Shown here piece by piece: positions 5,211 through 14,800 of a stretch of 23,037 nucleotides of DNA. Location: the IMG/VR virus record IMGVR_UViG_3300024260_000055, positions 1 to 23,037 of that record, one strand, 5' to 3'. The notes under the pieces were generated by a model. It did not search any database, was not told where the DNA came from, and saw only the letters and a program-made list of their open reading frames with translations. Positions within the stretch are counted from its first letter, which is position 1. Every line of letters begins with the position of its first letter. The DNA is from a virus. Position numbers and translations under genes: made by a program.

Positions 5211-8153
5211 ATGGGGATTCAACAATTTTTAGAATTAGTACTACCGGACAGCGGGGCGAAGATAATAGCCTTAGCTACACCAACAGGCAAAGGTGGCGTT
5301 TGGTTTAAGTACAAGAAGTACGATAGCGCTAAGGACGCGGCGCTAGCAGCTGAGTTCTTCGACGACCAAGGTGAGACAGTTTACTTCGCAGTGAACTCTT
5401 TTGGTGATTGGTACGACGATGAACGAAAAAAGAAGAAGCGCATACGAACCCAAGAAAACGTGGTGGCGTGCCGTTCGTTGTTCGACGACTTCGACGTTGG
5501 TGGCGACGGTAAGAAAAAGTACGCTACTAGGGAAGAAGCGCTAGCAGATATCGTTCAGTTAGCCAAGGTGTTACAACTTACCCCTACGATAACTTCGTCG
5601 GGCGGTGGGTACCACTGTTACTTCTCGCTAGATGAAGACGTTACCTCAGATGTATGGAAGGAACTGTCTGCTCTCAAGAGGGACGTCACGACTCATATGG
5701 GGCTAAAGGCTGACAGGGCTGTTGACATGGATAGCGCTCGGATACTACGACCGGTCGGTACTCATAACCGTAAGACTAACCCTCCCGTTGAGGTTAAGTT
5801 AGTCAAGCTAGGTAAGCAGTACCCTGCGGAAACAATACGTGAAAAACTCCAAGGGTACATCAAGGACAACGACGTACAGCCTGCGCCTACTAACAACTAT
5901 GACAAGAGTAAAGGGGCTAACCCGTTCGCTGCGGCGCTAGGAGATTACCCTACGGCAGACGCCAATGTAATTGCAGAGCACTGTAAGGCTATCCGCGAGT
6001 TCCGCGATAAGAAAGGTGACATACCTGAGCCTCATTGGCACAGAGCCATTGGTGTGGTTAAGCACTGTGAGAACGGTACGGAACTAATACACGAGTGGAG
6101 TAAAGGGTACAAGGGTTATACGTTTGAAGAAACCCAAGCTAAGATTGACGAGTGGGAGTTCGGACCTACTTCATGTGCTGAGATGGACAAACACATCGAC
6201 TGTGCTAGTGATTGCGCCATGGCTGACAAGTGCAAGTTCTCAATACAGTTAGGCAACAAGGAACAAGCAGAGTCCGCTAAGGACGAAACGGAAACGGACG
6301 ACGAACAGCCTGCGACAGTACCGGTAATAGAAGGGCAGAAAATTCCATATTGGCCGATGACCGGCTATCGTTGGAACGGTAAGTCATTGTCTAGGTCGAT
6401 CAAGGACGACGATGGAGTTGTACACTGGAGACCGTTCTGTAGGTCGTTCATATACCCTATCAACCGTATACAAGACTCCGAGGGCACTTGGGTAATTCAG
6501 TGGCGTGCCAAAGAAAAGAATGGCAGGTGGCGTGAGTTCTTCATGCCCACCTCAGAGTTAGCGTCAACGGATATGATGGCAAAGACTCTAGCGTCGCACG
6601 AAGTCTTCTTAATGAGAACAAATAAATCAAGGAACGACATGGCTGAATTTGCAGAAGGTCTCATCGAAACCCTCCAAGCGTGGCGTATGGAAACCAAAAC
6701 ATACAAGCAGTTTGGTTGGACCGAAGACAGAAAAGGTTTCGTAATAGGAACCAACATGATTAAGCTAGAAGGCGAGGAAGAAGTACTATGCGACGAGGAT
6801 ATGCCGGCGGACGTAGTTGTTAACTTCGGAACCTCCGGAACCTTAGAACAGTGGACGGCTAACATAGACACGCTGTACAACAGACCGGGAGCAGAGCCGT
6901 TTCAGTTCGCGGTGTGCCACTCGATGGGTTCTGTACTTGTTGAACTCATGGGTTCTTCGAACTGGCACGGGCTGCCTCTCGCTTTTACTGGGTATGGTGG
7001 CACGGGTAAATCTACAGCGGCTAAGATAGCGTGTGGTTTCTACGGCAACCCTGCGTACATGGAGCGCCAAACGGGCGAACAAGGTTCCACACTAAACGCT
7101 GTGATTAAACGTATCGCTATTATGGGCGCCGTACCTATGCTGCTCGACGAGTTCTCCGGTCGAGCGCCCGACGAGTTGACTAGAACGGGTTACGCCCTGG
7201 CTAACGGACGAGACAAAGAGCGCCTTGGTTCCAACGGTAAATTTAGCACAGTTGGTGGTCAGTGGTTTAAGAATAGTTTTATCACGTCGAACGACTCGTT
7301 ACACGAGAACATTAGTAAACTACCTGCGGGCTTCAGAGTTGAAGCGACGCAGTTGCGCTTCTTCGAGATACAACTACCCGAGAACTTTAGAGCCGATGTA
7401 TTCCCAGACATAACACAGTCGTTTGTAGAAGACCACATGGACAACGTCTACGGCGAAGCGTGCCGACCTTTCATTAGGTTTGTTATTAAGCACCATGACT
7501 GGGTGCGTAGGCAAATAACCGCTGCTCGTGGTAAATTTAATCCAAAGTCTAGCGACGACAACAAAGAGCGTTTCTACAGAGACACTATCGTAACTGCTAT
7601 AGTGGCCGGTAAGATTGCTGAGAAGATAGGGTTAATATCTTTTGACATAGCGGGCATGAAGAAGTGGGCACTGGAACAAATTGTTCAGATGCGCGAGAGC
7701 CGTAAAGAAAGTAACACAGATATTAGTGAGCACATCGCTCAGTTTATCTCGACGCTTCCGGGACGACTCATCATTACGCTTAGGTTCGGTGACGCAAGAG
7801 CCAAGAAAAAGGAAATGCCTTTAGAACATTTAAGGGCGCCAGCAGTTGGTAGAGTTTGTACCGAAGATAAGAAGGTGTACATAATGTCTAAGGCTGTTAA
7901 CGATTGGTGTAAAGAACACGGTGTGGCTCCAGCTGCCATGAAAGAGGAACTAGACCGCGGCGGGTATTTAATATACCACGCAGATGGTAAGCCTGCAGCT
8001 AAGTGCTACATAGGTTCGGGTACTACAGTTCCAAGTGGACAAACACGATGCTACGAGTTCAACTATGGCAAACTGTTCGGCGACAACGCCCCTTTGAACT
8101 TGGTTGAAACCGACGAAGGTGTAGCCACTGAGACGCTGTTAGATGTAGAGTAA
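5211..8153 (+). CDS. primase-polymerase / DUF927 / helicase replication protein
   Basis: A 980-residue fusion. Residues about 40-215 form an archaeo-eukaryotic (RepB-like) primase: motif I LFDDFDVGG (D92, D93, D95), motif II TSSGGGYHCYF (H135), motif III VDMDSARILRPVGTHNR (D172, D174). A C-terminal primase extension with clustered cysteines follows (C322, C331, C335, C341). Residues about 376-550 resemble DUF927. The ATPase has Walker A GYGGTGKST (G594-T602), Walker B PMLLDEFSG (D646, E647) and a sensor-like FITSNDS (N694). It probably primes and unwinds phage DNA, and is a candidate initiator. The ATG has an AGGTGG ribosome binding site. Two hairpins lie just upstream, so its expression may depend on read-through or a promoter I could not identify. 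The window's only GATC lies in this gene. No DNA polymerase gene is visible. Confidence 0.9.
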   Translation: MGIQQFLELVLPDSGAKIIALATPTGKGGVWFKYKKYDSAKDAALAAEFFDDQGETVYFAVNSFGDWYDDERKKKKRIRTQENVVACRSLFDDFDVGGDGKKKYATREEALADIVQLAKVLQLTPTITSSGGGYHCYFSLDEDVTSDVWKELSALKRDVTTHMGLKADRAVDMDSARILRPVGTHNRKTNPPVEVKLVKLGKQYPAETIREKLQGYIKDNDVQPAPTNNYDKSKGANPFAAALGDYPTADANVIAEHCKAIREFRDKKGDIPEPHWHRAIGVVKHCENGTELIHEWSKGYKGYTFEETQAKIDEWEFGPTSCAEMDKHIDCASDCAMADKCKFSIQLGNKEQAESAKDETETDDEQPATVPVIEGQKIPYWPMTGYRWNGKSLSRSIKDDDGVVHWRPFCRSFIYPINRIQDSEGTWVIQWRAKEKNGRWREFFMPTSELASTDMMAKTLASHEVFLMRTNKSRNDMAEFAEGLIETLQAWRMETKTYKQFGWTEDRKGFVIGTNMIKLEGEEEVLCDEDMPADVVVNFGTSGTLEQWTANIDTLYNRPGAEPFQFAVCHSMGSVLVELMGSSNWHGLPLAFTGYGGTGKSTAAKIACGFYGNPAYMERQTGEQGSTLNAVIKRIAIMGAVPMLLDEFSGRAPDELTRTGYALANGRDKERLGSNGKFSTVGGQWFKNSFITSNDSLHENISKLPAGFRVEATQLRFFEIQLPENFRADVFPDITQSFVEDHMDNVYGEACRPFIRFVIKHHDWVRRQITAARGKFNPKSSDDNKERFYRDTIVTAIVAGKIAEKIGLISFDIAGMKKWALEQIVQMRESRKESNTDISEHIAQFISTLPGRLIITLRFGDARAKKKEMPLEHLRAPAVGRVCTEDKKVYIMSKAVNDWCKEHGVAPAAMKEELDRGGYLIYHADGKPAAKCYIGSGTTVPSGQTRCYEFNYGKLFGDNAPLNLVETDEGVATETLLDVE
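6398..6401. other. only GATC site in the window
   Basis: By reading both strands (the site is its own complement) this is the single GATC in 23,037 bases. By comparison, CTAG, with the same base composition, occurs 14 times in the first 3,000 bases alone. The site lies in the DUF927-like part of the primase-helicase gene. Confidence 0.88.
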
Positions 8154-8322
8154 TTTCGCGAGAGGGGTTTTTCATGTTATGTTTTTCCCCACGCGAAGGT
8201 GCCAGCAGGAGGTGTGCCGTTAAAAAACGCCTGCAGTTGGGGGACTTCCACCTAGCCTTTCGTATTAGGGAGGCGATTTCCAGGGGGTGTGACCTAGCCG
8301 ACTAGCCGACGAGACGGGCTAC
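8154..8322. other. convergent intergenic region with inverted repeats
   Basis: No gene is visible between the two convergent blocks. TTCGCG (8155-8160) pairs with CGCGAA (8192-8197), and inside it GGGG (8164-8167) with CCCC (8187-8190), around a T-rich loop containing CATGTTATG. TAGCC (8303-8307) pairs with GGCTA (8317-8321), and CTAGCCGAC is repeated twice in tandem (8294-8310, the first copy as CCTAGCCGAC). GCAGG / CCTGC arms flank an A-rich run near 8225. None is a classic hairpin with a trailing U-tract, but the region probably ends transcription from both sides or forms a structured RNA. Confidence 0.5.
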
Positions 8323-8790
8323 CTACTTCTTGACATCCACTATAAGAATAACGCGGTCGCTATCACTTTCGTTAGCCGCCTCGTGCTCTATAGTGTCGTC
8401 AAATAATACAGCTTCCCCCTTTTTCCAGTGGTGTGTTTCTTCCCCAACACGTATCCAACATTTAGGAGGGCATATCAACCCTAGGTGTAGTCTCCATACC
8501 GAGTCGGTGTAACCTACGTGAGGTGTTATAACACAGCCCGCTTTCAAAACAGAAAATCCAGCTATGAATACTCCAGGAATACTGTTTATTATCTCAGTAG
8601 TTTTAGGGCACTCGTTAAGCAGGTCTTCGCCTTGGAACTTTATACCATACGCTTCCCACTTGCCATTGTGTAGGTGCGCCTCAGGCCACTGTTTTGTTTT
8701 GGATGACACCTTTAGGTACTCAGCCAAGATGACTTCGACGTTATCGGTAAGTTTTCTTATGGGTTTATAGTCTTCTGCAGTGTGAAACAT
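8323..8790 (-). CDS. aspartyl/asparaginyl beta-hydroxylase-like 2-oxoglutarate/Fe(II) oxygenase
   Basis: A 155-residue protein of the Asp/Asn hydroxylase family (cupin / jelly-roll fold). The iron ligands are H91 in TPHVGYTD and H136 in DDTIEHEAAN. R100 and H102 in WRLHLGL and R146 in DSDRVILIVD fit the 2-oxoglutarate contacts. The spacing of these residues follows human AspH: 11 residues from the first His to the RxH histidine, about 34 to the second iron ligand, and 10 on to the Arg. A minimal catalytic domain appears intact. The start chosen is the ATG at 8790, because GAGGAG lies four bases before it; a longer frame from a TTG would translate that ribosome binding site. It lies after the virion operon's terminator. 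The substrate is unknown; virion, host or small-molecule hydroxylation are all possible. Confidence 0.88.
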   Translation of the reverse strand: MFHTAEDYKPIRKLTDNVEVILAEYLKVSSKTKQWPEAHLHNGKWEAYGIKFQGEDLLNECPKTTEIINSIPGVFIAGFSVLKAGCVITPHVGYTDSVWRLHLGLICPPKCWIRVGEETHHWKKGEAVLFDDTIEHEAANESDSDRVILIVDVKK

Positions 8791-8800
8791 TTTTCTCCTC

Positions 8801-8839
8801 AAAAAAGAAAGGCCCGGAAAAAGAGGAAACCGAGCCTTT
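8801..8839 (-). terminator. intrinsic terminator after the giant virion gene
   Basis: Read on the minus strand, AAAGGCUCGG (from 8839) pairs with CCGGGCCUUU (to 8808) over ten base pairs, one of them a G-U wobble, with a 12-base loop. C and six U residues (8807-8801) follow. The wobble pair forms only in minus-strand RNA, as expected for a terminator of the virion operon. The hydroxylase ribosome binding site partly abuts the U-tract, so read-through would be needed to express that gene unless it has its own promoter. Confidence 0.87.
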
Positions 8840-8873
8840 AGTGGTACTGTTTAGCCTGTACCAAGGCAGCGAA

Positions 8874-11800
8874 CTATTCGGTTCCCAAACTACGTCTGGA
8901 GTTGCGTTCCCGTTTCCCTTGTTTCCTAGAAGCCCCTAATAGGGACCTAATAGAAGTTCGTTTAAGGGCCTTGTAATCATTGTTGAAGAACGGTCTTACT
9001 TTGTCCTTAGCGTCCTGTAACTCGTGGAACTCTGTTTCAAGCACGGCCATCTTCTTGAAGTCACCTGCTTCATCAGCATCCATGTACTGGTTCCTAATGT
9101 CAGACTGAGCTTCGCTGAAGTACTCTTTCAGCTCGTACTGTTGACCGTAGGTCCACTTAATCTTACTCAAGTCAGCGGCAGGAATACCTAGTGCGTTTGC
9201 TAGTAAAGGTAACTTACTAAAGTGACTAGGGTCAGCCACTAGGTCTCCGTTTCTAAGCGAGTAACCTTCGGTTCCAATTCTCCACGACTCCATGATTGTT
9301 TTAATGCCTTTAGGCATAGCGGACTCAACGGCACGGTACGCGTTTCCTTCAGAGGCGAACTCTGCGGAACGAATTGCGCTGGACGCTGTGCTACCAGTTG
9401 GGCCTAAGAAGGTACCAAAGAACGCGTCTCTAAGTCCTTCTTGAGACAACTCTAGGTCTATGAACGGTGCTGGGTGAAATATTTTGTCTTGGCTTAATTT
9501 GGTTGACATGTCTATGCCTATTATAGAAGGCAGTCCCCTAGATATTAGGTTCGCTAACTCCGGGTCGTCAATGTACTTACCGATAATACGTTCGATGTCT
9601 TCCGGCTCTTCACCACCAGAGAATAAGGAGAACGCTCCAGCTACTACACCAATGAAAGGAAGGCCTCTAACACCTCCAAACATACCTGCGTGCATTAGCA
9701 TGTATCTTAGGGTCTTGTACCCCACTGCTTTTTCTTCCGCAGTTGACCCCGCCCACGCGGCTTTCGCTGCATTGGCGTAAACCCAACCCATCATGAATTG
9801 ATACTTACGGTACTGAACCATTAGCTTAGGAAGTCGTTTAAGAAGTCTTGGGGCGTCCGTGTTAGAGAAGTCACCTTGTGTATCTTGAACAATCTTCATA
9901 GCGAACTGAGAAGGCGTCATACCTAGGTGTTTAATCTTACCCGGTTGCTTAATCGCCATATCGTGGGCTGCTACAGCTGTAGACACACGATTGTACATCT
10001 CTACTACTCTAGCTGCTTGGTACAGTCGGTGTGTTACATCACTAGCAGCACCGCTCGCTTTGTTGAGTACATCAGAGCCAGTGTTAAGTCTAGTAAACTC
10101 AGCTAGGTCTTGTTCCATACCAACGTCTAATAGCTTTCGGTCCTGCAGCATTTTGAACAACTCTTTGTACTTAGGGTCTAGCTTAGAAAAGTCAATTTCC
10201 GCTTGTCTGTGTAAGAACTTACCGTTTTGTTTTTTAAACGTAACCACGTCTCGCGCTACTTGGTACCCCGTGCCAAACATAGGCAACAGAGCTTTCATAG
10301 TCCCTTTGTAATCCCCAAACGTAGCGGCCAGTACAGGTACAGTAACCATCAGCGGTTGAGTGGCGTTTGTAAAGTGATAGCCCACGCTTGATGTAAGCAT
10401 CCACACAGTATTAAACGCCGCTATAGTGTTTGCTATTGGTGTCTCCTTACCCTCTAACATAGATGTGTAGTGCGACACTAACATGTTGTACACCGGTACT
10501 AGTTCCTCAGGGTCAGTCTTAGCTTCTTGCTCCGCATTTACTAGCGCCGCGGCTATATCAGCGCCATGCTCCATCTGAGAAATTAAGTTAGCTTCGGCTC
10601 TTGAATGAGATAAAAACGAGCGAATCATGTTAGACTCGAACCCAGCTATACCTTCTCGCTTGGCTTGGGACTCCCTTGCGTTACTCTCATCTAGCGAACT
10701 CATGTACATTTCTTGTACCAAAGACTCCATGGCTTTGTATGCCGTTGGGTCTATGTTAGAAGCCTTCATGGTGCCTAGTACTTTACTAAGAACCTTGTGG
10801 TTAGACACGTTGCCTTCACTCACCGTTTTAATCTTTTCTGTAGTAGTGGCGCTCTCGTACAACGCTTTCTTTTCTTTCTTGAATCTACTAGCTTCGCCTA
10901 TAGTGTCGAAGAACTTAACTACGAAGTGCGCTTCTTTAGCGCGAAGGTTATCTACGCGACGTTTGTTTATTTTGTTGGCTCGTAGCTCGTACGCTTTCTC
11001 TGCTTTAATTAAGGCTCCAGACTTAAGGGTCGTAACGTAGCTACCAAAACGTTTCAGAGGTGCGTATGGGCCGTCTAGAACTCCAGTGTGGAAGAACGCG
11101 TCACTTACGCCTTTAGCCTTAGCAATAGCGCGCTTACGCTGTATCATAGTTTCGCCGTGGGCGAATACGTCTTTAACTAGTTGCTGTTCAGGTGGCCGTA
11201 AAGCGTCGAACCGCTTACTCATTTCCTTGTCGACTTTTACTTTTCTACCTTTAAACTTAGGGTCATAACCCCAGGCTCTATCCAAAGTAGAGTCAGCAAT
11301 AAATTTGTTTACAACAGCTAGACGCTCATCGGACATCTCACGGGCTTGCACCGCAACACCCTCTACGTGCCTCTTAATTTGGTTTGCTGTTTCTTCGGCC
11401 TTCAGTATTAAGTTAAACCAAATAGAAGCACCGGGCATCTTAATTTTGTTCTCTTCAATAAACTGATGCAAGAACTTGTTTTCGTTGGAAGCTCGTTTCA
11501 TTATGTTACTGAACGTCTCCCAATGTTGGATACCCGTGTCGCCAAACACAGCCTTAATAGTCTTTCTAGTATTGCTAAGGTCTTTTTTGTTCTTTTTTGG
11601 GTTAATGGACTCTTGCGAACGAGCGGCTTGGTTCGCGTCTTTTCGTAGCCTTTTAAGGTCTTTCGCGTCACGGGCTTCTCTTTTGAACCCTATACTAATC
11701 TCGCGGCTAGCGGAACCAAACTCGTCCATTGCTTCCCGCGCGGCTCCTAGCGATAAGTCCAACAAGTCCTCAACAGTCAACTCTGCAACTCCGGCCCTAG

Positions 11801-14800
11801 ACATCCCTAACTTTTGTAGAGCTTTTCTAAACGAGGATACGATTAGAAAAGCTATGTTTTCTACGCTACCTTGCTTAGCGACAGCGGAGGGCTCTACTCC
11901 AGCTTCTACTGCGTACTGTATGAAGTAAGCGATGGTTTCAGACTCTATAGTACTACCGGGGATGGTTTTACCTTCTTCCTTCGCTCTAGCTCTAATGCGG
12001 GCCAGTTGTTCCGACACTCTACCGGCAATAGCTACTGGGTCTTTAGGGTCCAGACTTCCGTCTTTCATTAGAGGTAACGTAGGCTGGTCGGATACCATCC
12101 AAGTTTCAATTTTACCTATTACGTGCTCCAAGTCTAAGTCGGAAAACAAGCTTTCCAAACCTAGATGCACTCCTACTTCGTGCAGGAACAGCGCTAACTC
12201 GGTACCCTCTTCGATGTTTTCCATAACGAATACCACGTCTTCATCCAAACCGGTGGCGGTTTGCTGGGTTCTATAAACACCACCCACGCCCGTAGAAGTT
12301 GGTGTGTCATTTGGGAACAAAGCGTTAAGCTCCGCCACCGTATCCACGAAGTGGAAGTGGTCACGTATGAGTTTAGGTACAGCCCCCTTATTAAACAACA
12401 TACTTAGTAGGCTGTCGAACTTCATAGCCTTCTTATTGTTTTCGGCAGTAGCCTTCGGTTTACGCATAGCCGCAATGGCGTTCGCAGCGTCTGAGAAGCT
12501 TTCTTTACGCTCCGCTTTCGCTTTCTTCTCCGCTTTCGCTAGCTTAGATACTTCCGCACGGAAACCAGGAAAGTCTCGGGCCTGTAGCATTTCAGACAAC
12601 GTAGGGTGGTCTAAGAACCAGTCGTCACTCTTTAGCGTTTTGTTTGCAAACGCTATGGCGTTGTCCCTAGCGGCGGCCGTGGACTCCTCTTTCTTAATCA
12701 CATCCTTAGTTGACTTGTGCGAGCGCCCATCTTCCAAAGCTTTAGCGATGTCGGTTATCTCGGACTCAAACGCTTTGTACTTTTTCTGGGTTAGTATTTT
12801 CTTTAGGTGAGGGTACTCAGAGGCCCATAGGGCGCCCAGGATATCCTTCGCGCCGGCTTCCAGTTGCTGTACTACTTTCGGTTTCCGTACTGTTTCAGTA
12901 CTCTTTTTTCCACGTCCATCAGCGGTTGCCCCAGCTCTTTCAGGTCGCCTATCAGTTTTGCGCTGTCCGTTAACCACTTTTTCATCTTTAACTTCTGTCC
13001 TTTTGTTGGGTTCAGCATTTGGAGTCTCTCCTTTTTGGTTACTAAATTTATCGTTAATTACTTGAGCGTCTTCTACTAGAGCCGAAGGGTCTCCCTTTTC
13101 CATAGCAAGGCCCACAGCGTTAATCCAAGCGTACTTAGCTGTTACATGTAAGTCGTTGAACGAACCGGCTTCCTCTGGTTTGCTTTCGTCCCAAGATTCT
13201 TGTATTTGTTTAGCCATACCTTTGTCCCCCATAACGCGGGAGACTAAACCCTCTTGCCCCTTACGAGACTTGTTAATCCTAGCTTGGTCCTCAGTTTTTC
13301 CTTTCGCTTCCGCGTTCTTGGCAACTAGGGCTTTTCCCTTTTTGTCTGGAGACGCAACGCCTTCTATAGCACGGGTACCCCCTGCTGCGACGCTGCCCAT
13401 ACCATGGTCAAACACGTCTACTACGTCGTCGTTTGACGTCTCGTCAGCGTCGGCTACTACTTTTTTAGTTTCGTTTTCGTTTGGAACGAACCCTTCTACT
13501 TCAGCTGTTTGGGCATCTTCGTTATCAACCGAGGCTTCCCCAAGGGTCTTGCCATCTTCAGTTCGCAACTTAGTAGCTTTTAGTTGTTCTTTAGTACCTT
13601 CACCTGCAAATTCGGTGAAGTATCCCATAATAGATTTAACAGCAGCGTCTGCTGTCGAGCGACCTTTAAGGCCTGCGGCTTTAGCGATAGCTGCGGAGCC
13701 GGTTTTACCGTCTCCATAGAAGTACTCACCTAGTGTATCAGTTTCGATAGCATCAAGGATTACATCCAGTACCTTCACCTGTGTGTTGGTTAACTCAATT
13801 TCACCACTAGCCACCGCGGCTGCTATTTTAGCGCCTACGTCCTTAGTCGCTACTGAAGATTTATCTTTGGATAAACCCCCTTCAGTGGTAGTCCCTAGCT
13901 CTGCTAGTCGCTTCTTAACTTTAGCCTTAGCCAGTGTTCTACTAAACAGAGTTTCCCCGGAGCCGTACACGCCTTTCTTACTTTCAATAGCTTTGGTAAT
14001 TTCTGGGTACGCTTCCAAGTCACCTAGGGCTTCAGTGGCTTCTTTATGGGCTAAGTCTTTCTTAGAGTTCTCTTTGTAAGGAGAAGTAATAACAGGGGCT
14101 TCAGTAGTCCCCGGTACCTCATTCGAAATAGGGCCCGGAGTAGCCGGCTTAGCGGCTGCTTTAGCTTTACCCTTCTTAGGGCCTGCGTTGTTTCTTTTAG
14201 CAATCGCCCACTCAGCAGGGTCTAGTTGTTCTCTAGCCGTTTGTTCCACAGCGGCAATGCCACCTAGGTTTTTATCTGAGTTAGCAACGTTTAGTGCGTC
14301 AATTAGAGGAGCAACAATAGCGTCTACTTGCGCTTGTTCTTCCGGAGTTCTATTAGCTTCTACATCTTTAAATTTTGAGTGTGCATCCAAAGCAGCGAAG
14401 TACGGTTCTCTACTGTCGTCCACTTCTGGGAGTAAGTCTTGTACCGCTGGGTCGCTTAAGAACGCTTCTATGACATTGTCATTAGTGTCGTACTGCTCGT
14501 TTTCTTCCTGCCAAGCTACGAACGCAGAGCCAAGGTCAGACTGCTCGTTGGCTATGTCTAGTCTTTGCTGCTGTGCTTGGTTCGCTGCGTTTTCTTCTTC
14601 CCACTTATTCTCGTCGGGGAACGACTCCGCGGCTTTGCGTCGGTTAGTCCTAGTAATCTTTTCTTGTTTTATTTCTTCCTGCTGCTGACGAACAATGTCA
14701 AAACGTGGGTCTTGGAATACCTCATCGGTGCTAACGCCTAGTATCTTAGACCATTTAACAGCGAAGGCTCTACTGTCTTCAGTGGACGCTATAGCGCCTG

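Noticed and set aside
7642-7647. TTGACA hexamer inside the primase-helicase gene.
   Set aside because: No -10-like sequence lies 16-18 bases downstream, and it is embedded in a conserved coding frame.
8246-8268. TAATACGA on the minus strand, like the start of a T7 RNA polymerase promoter.
   Set aside because: Only the first eight bases match; the rest of the T7 consensus is absent, no second copy was seen, and no phage RNA polymerase gene is in the window.
8791-8802. Longer hydroxylase start at a TTG at 8802.
   Set aside because: The extra codons are the ribosome binding site GAGGAG itself; the ATG at 8790 has ideal spacing.
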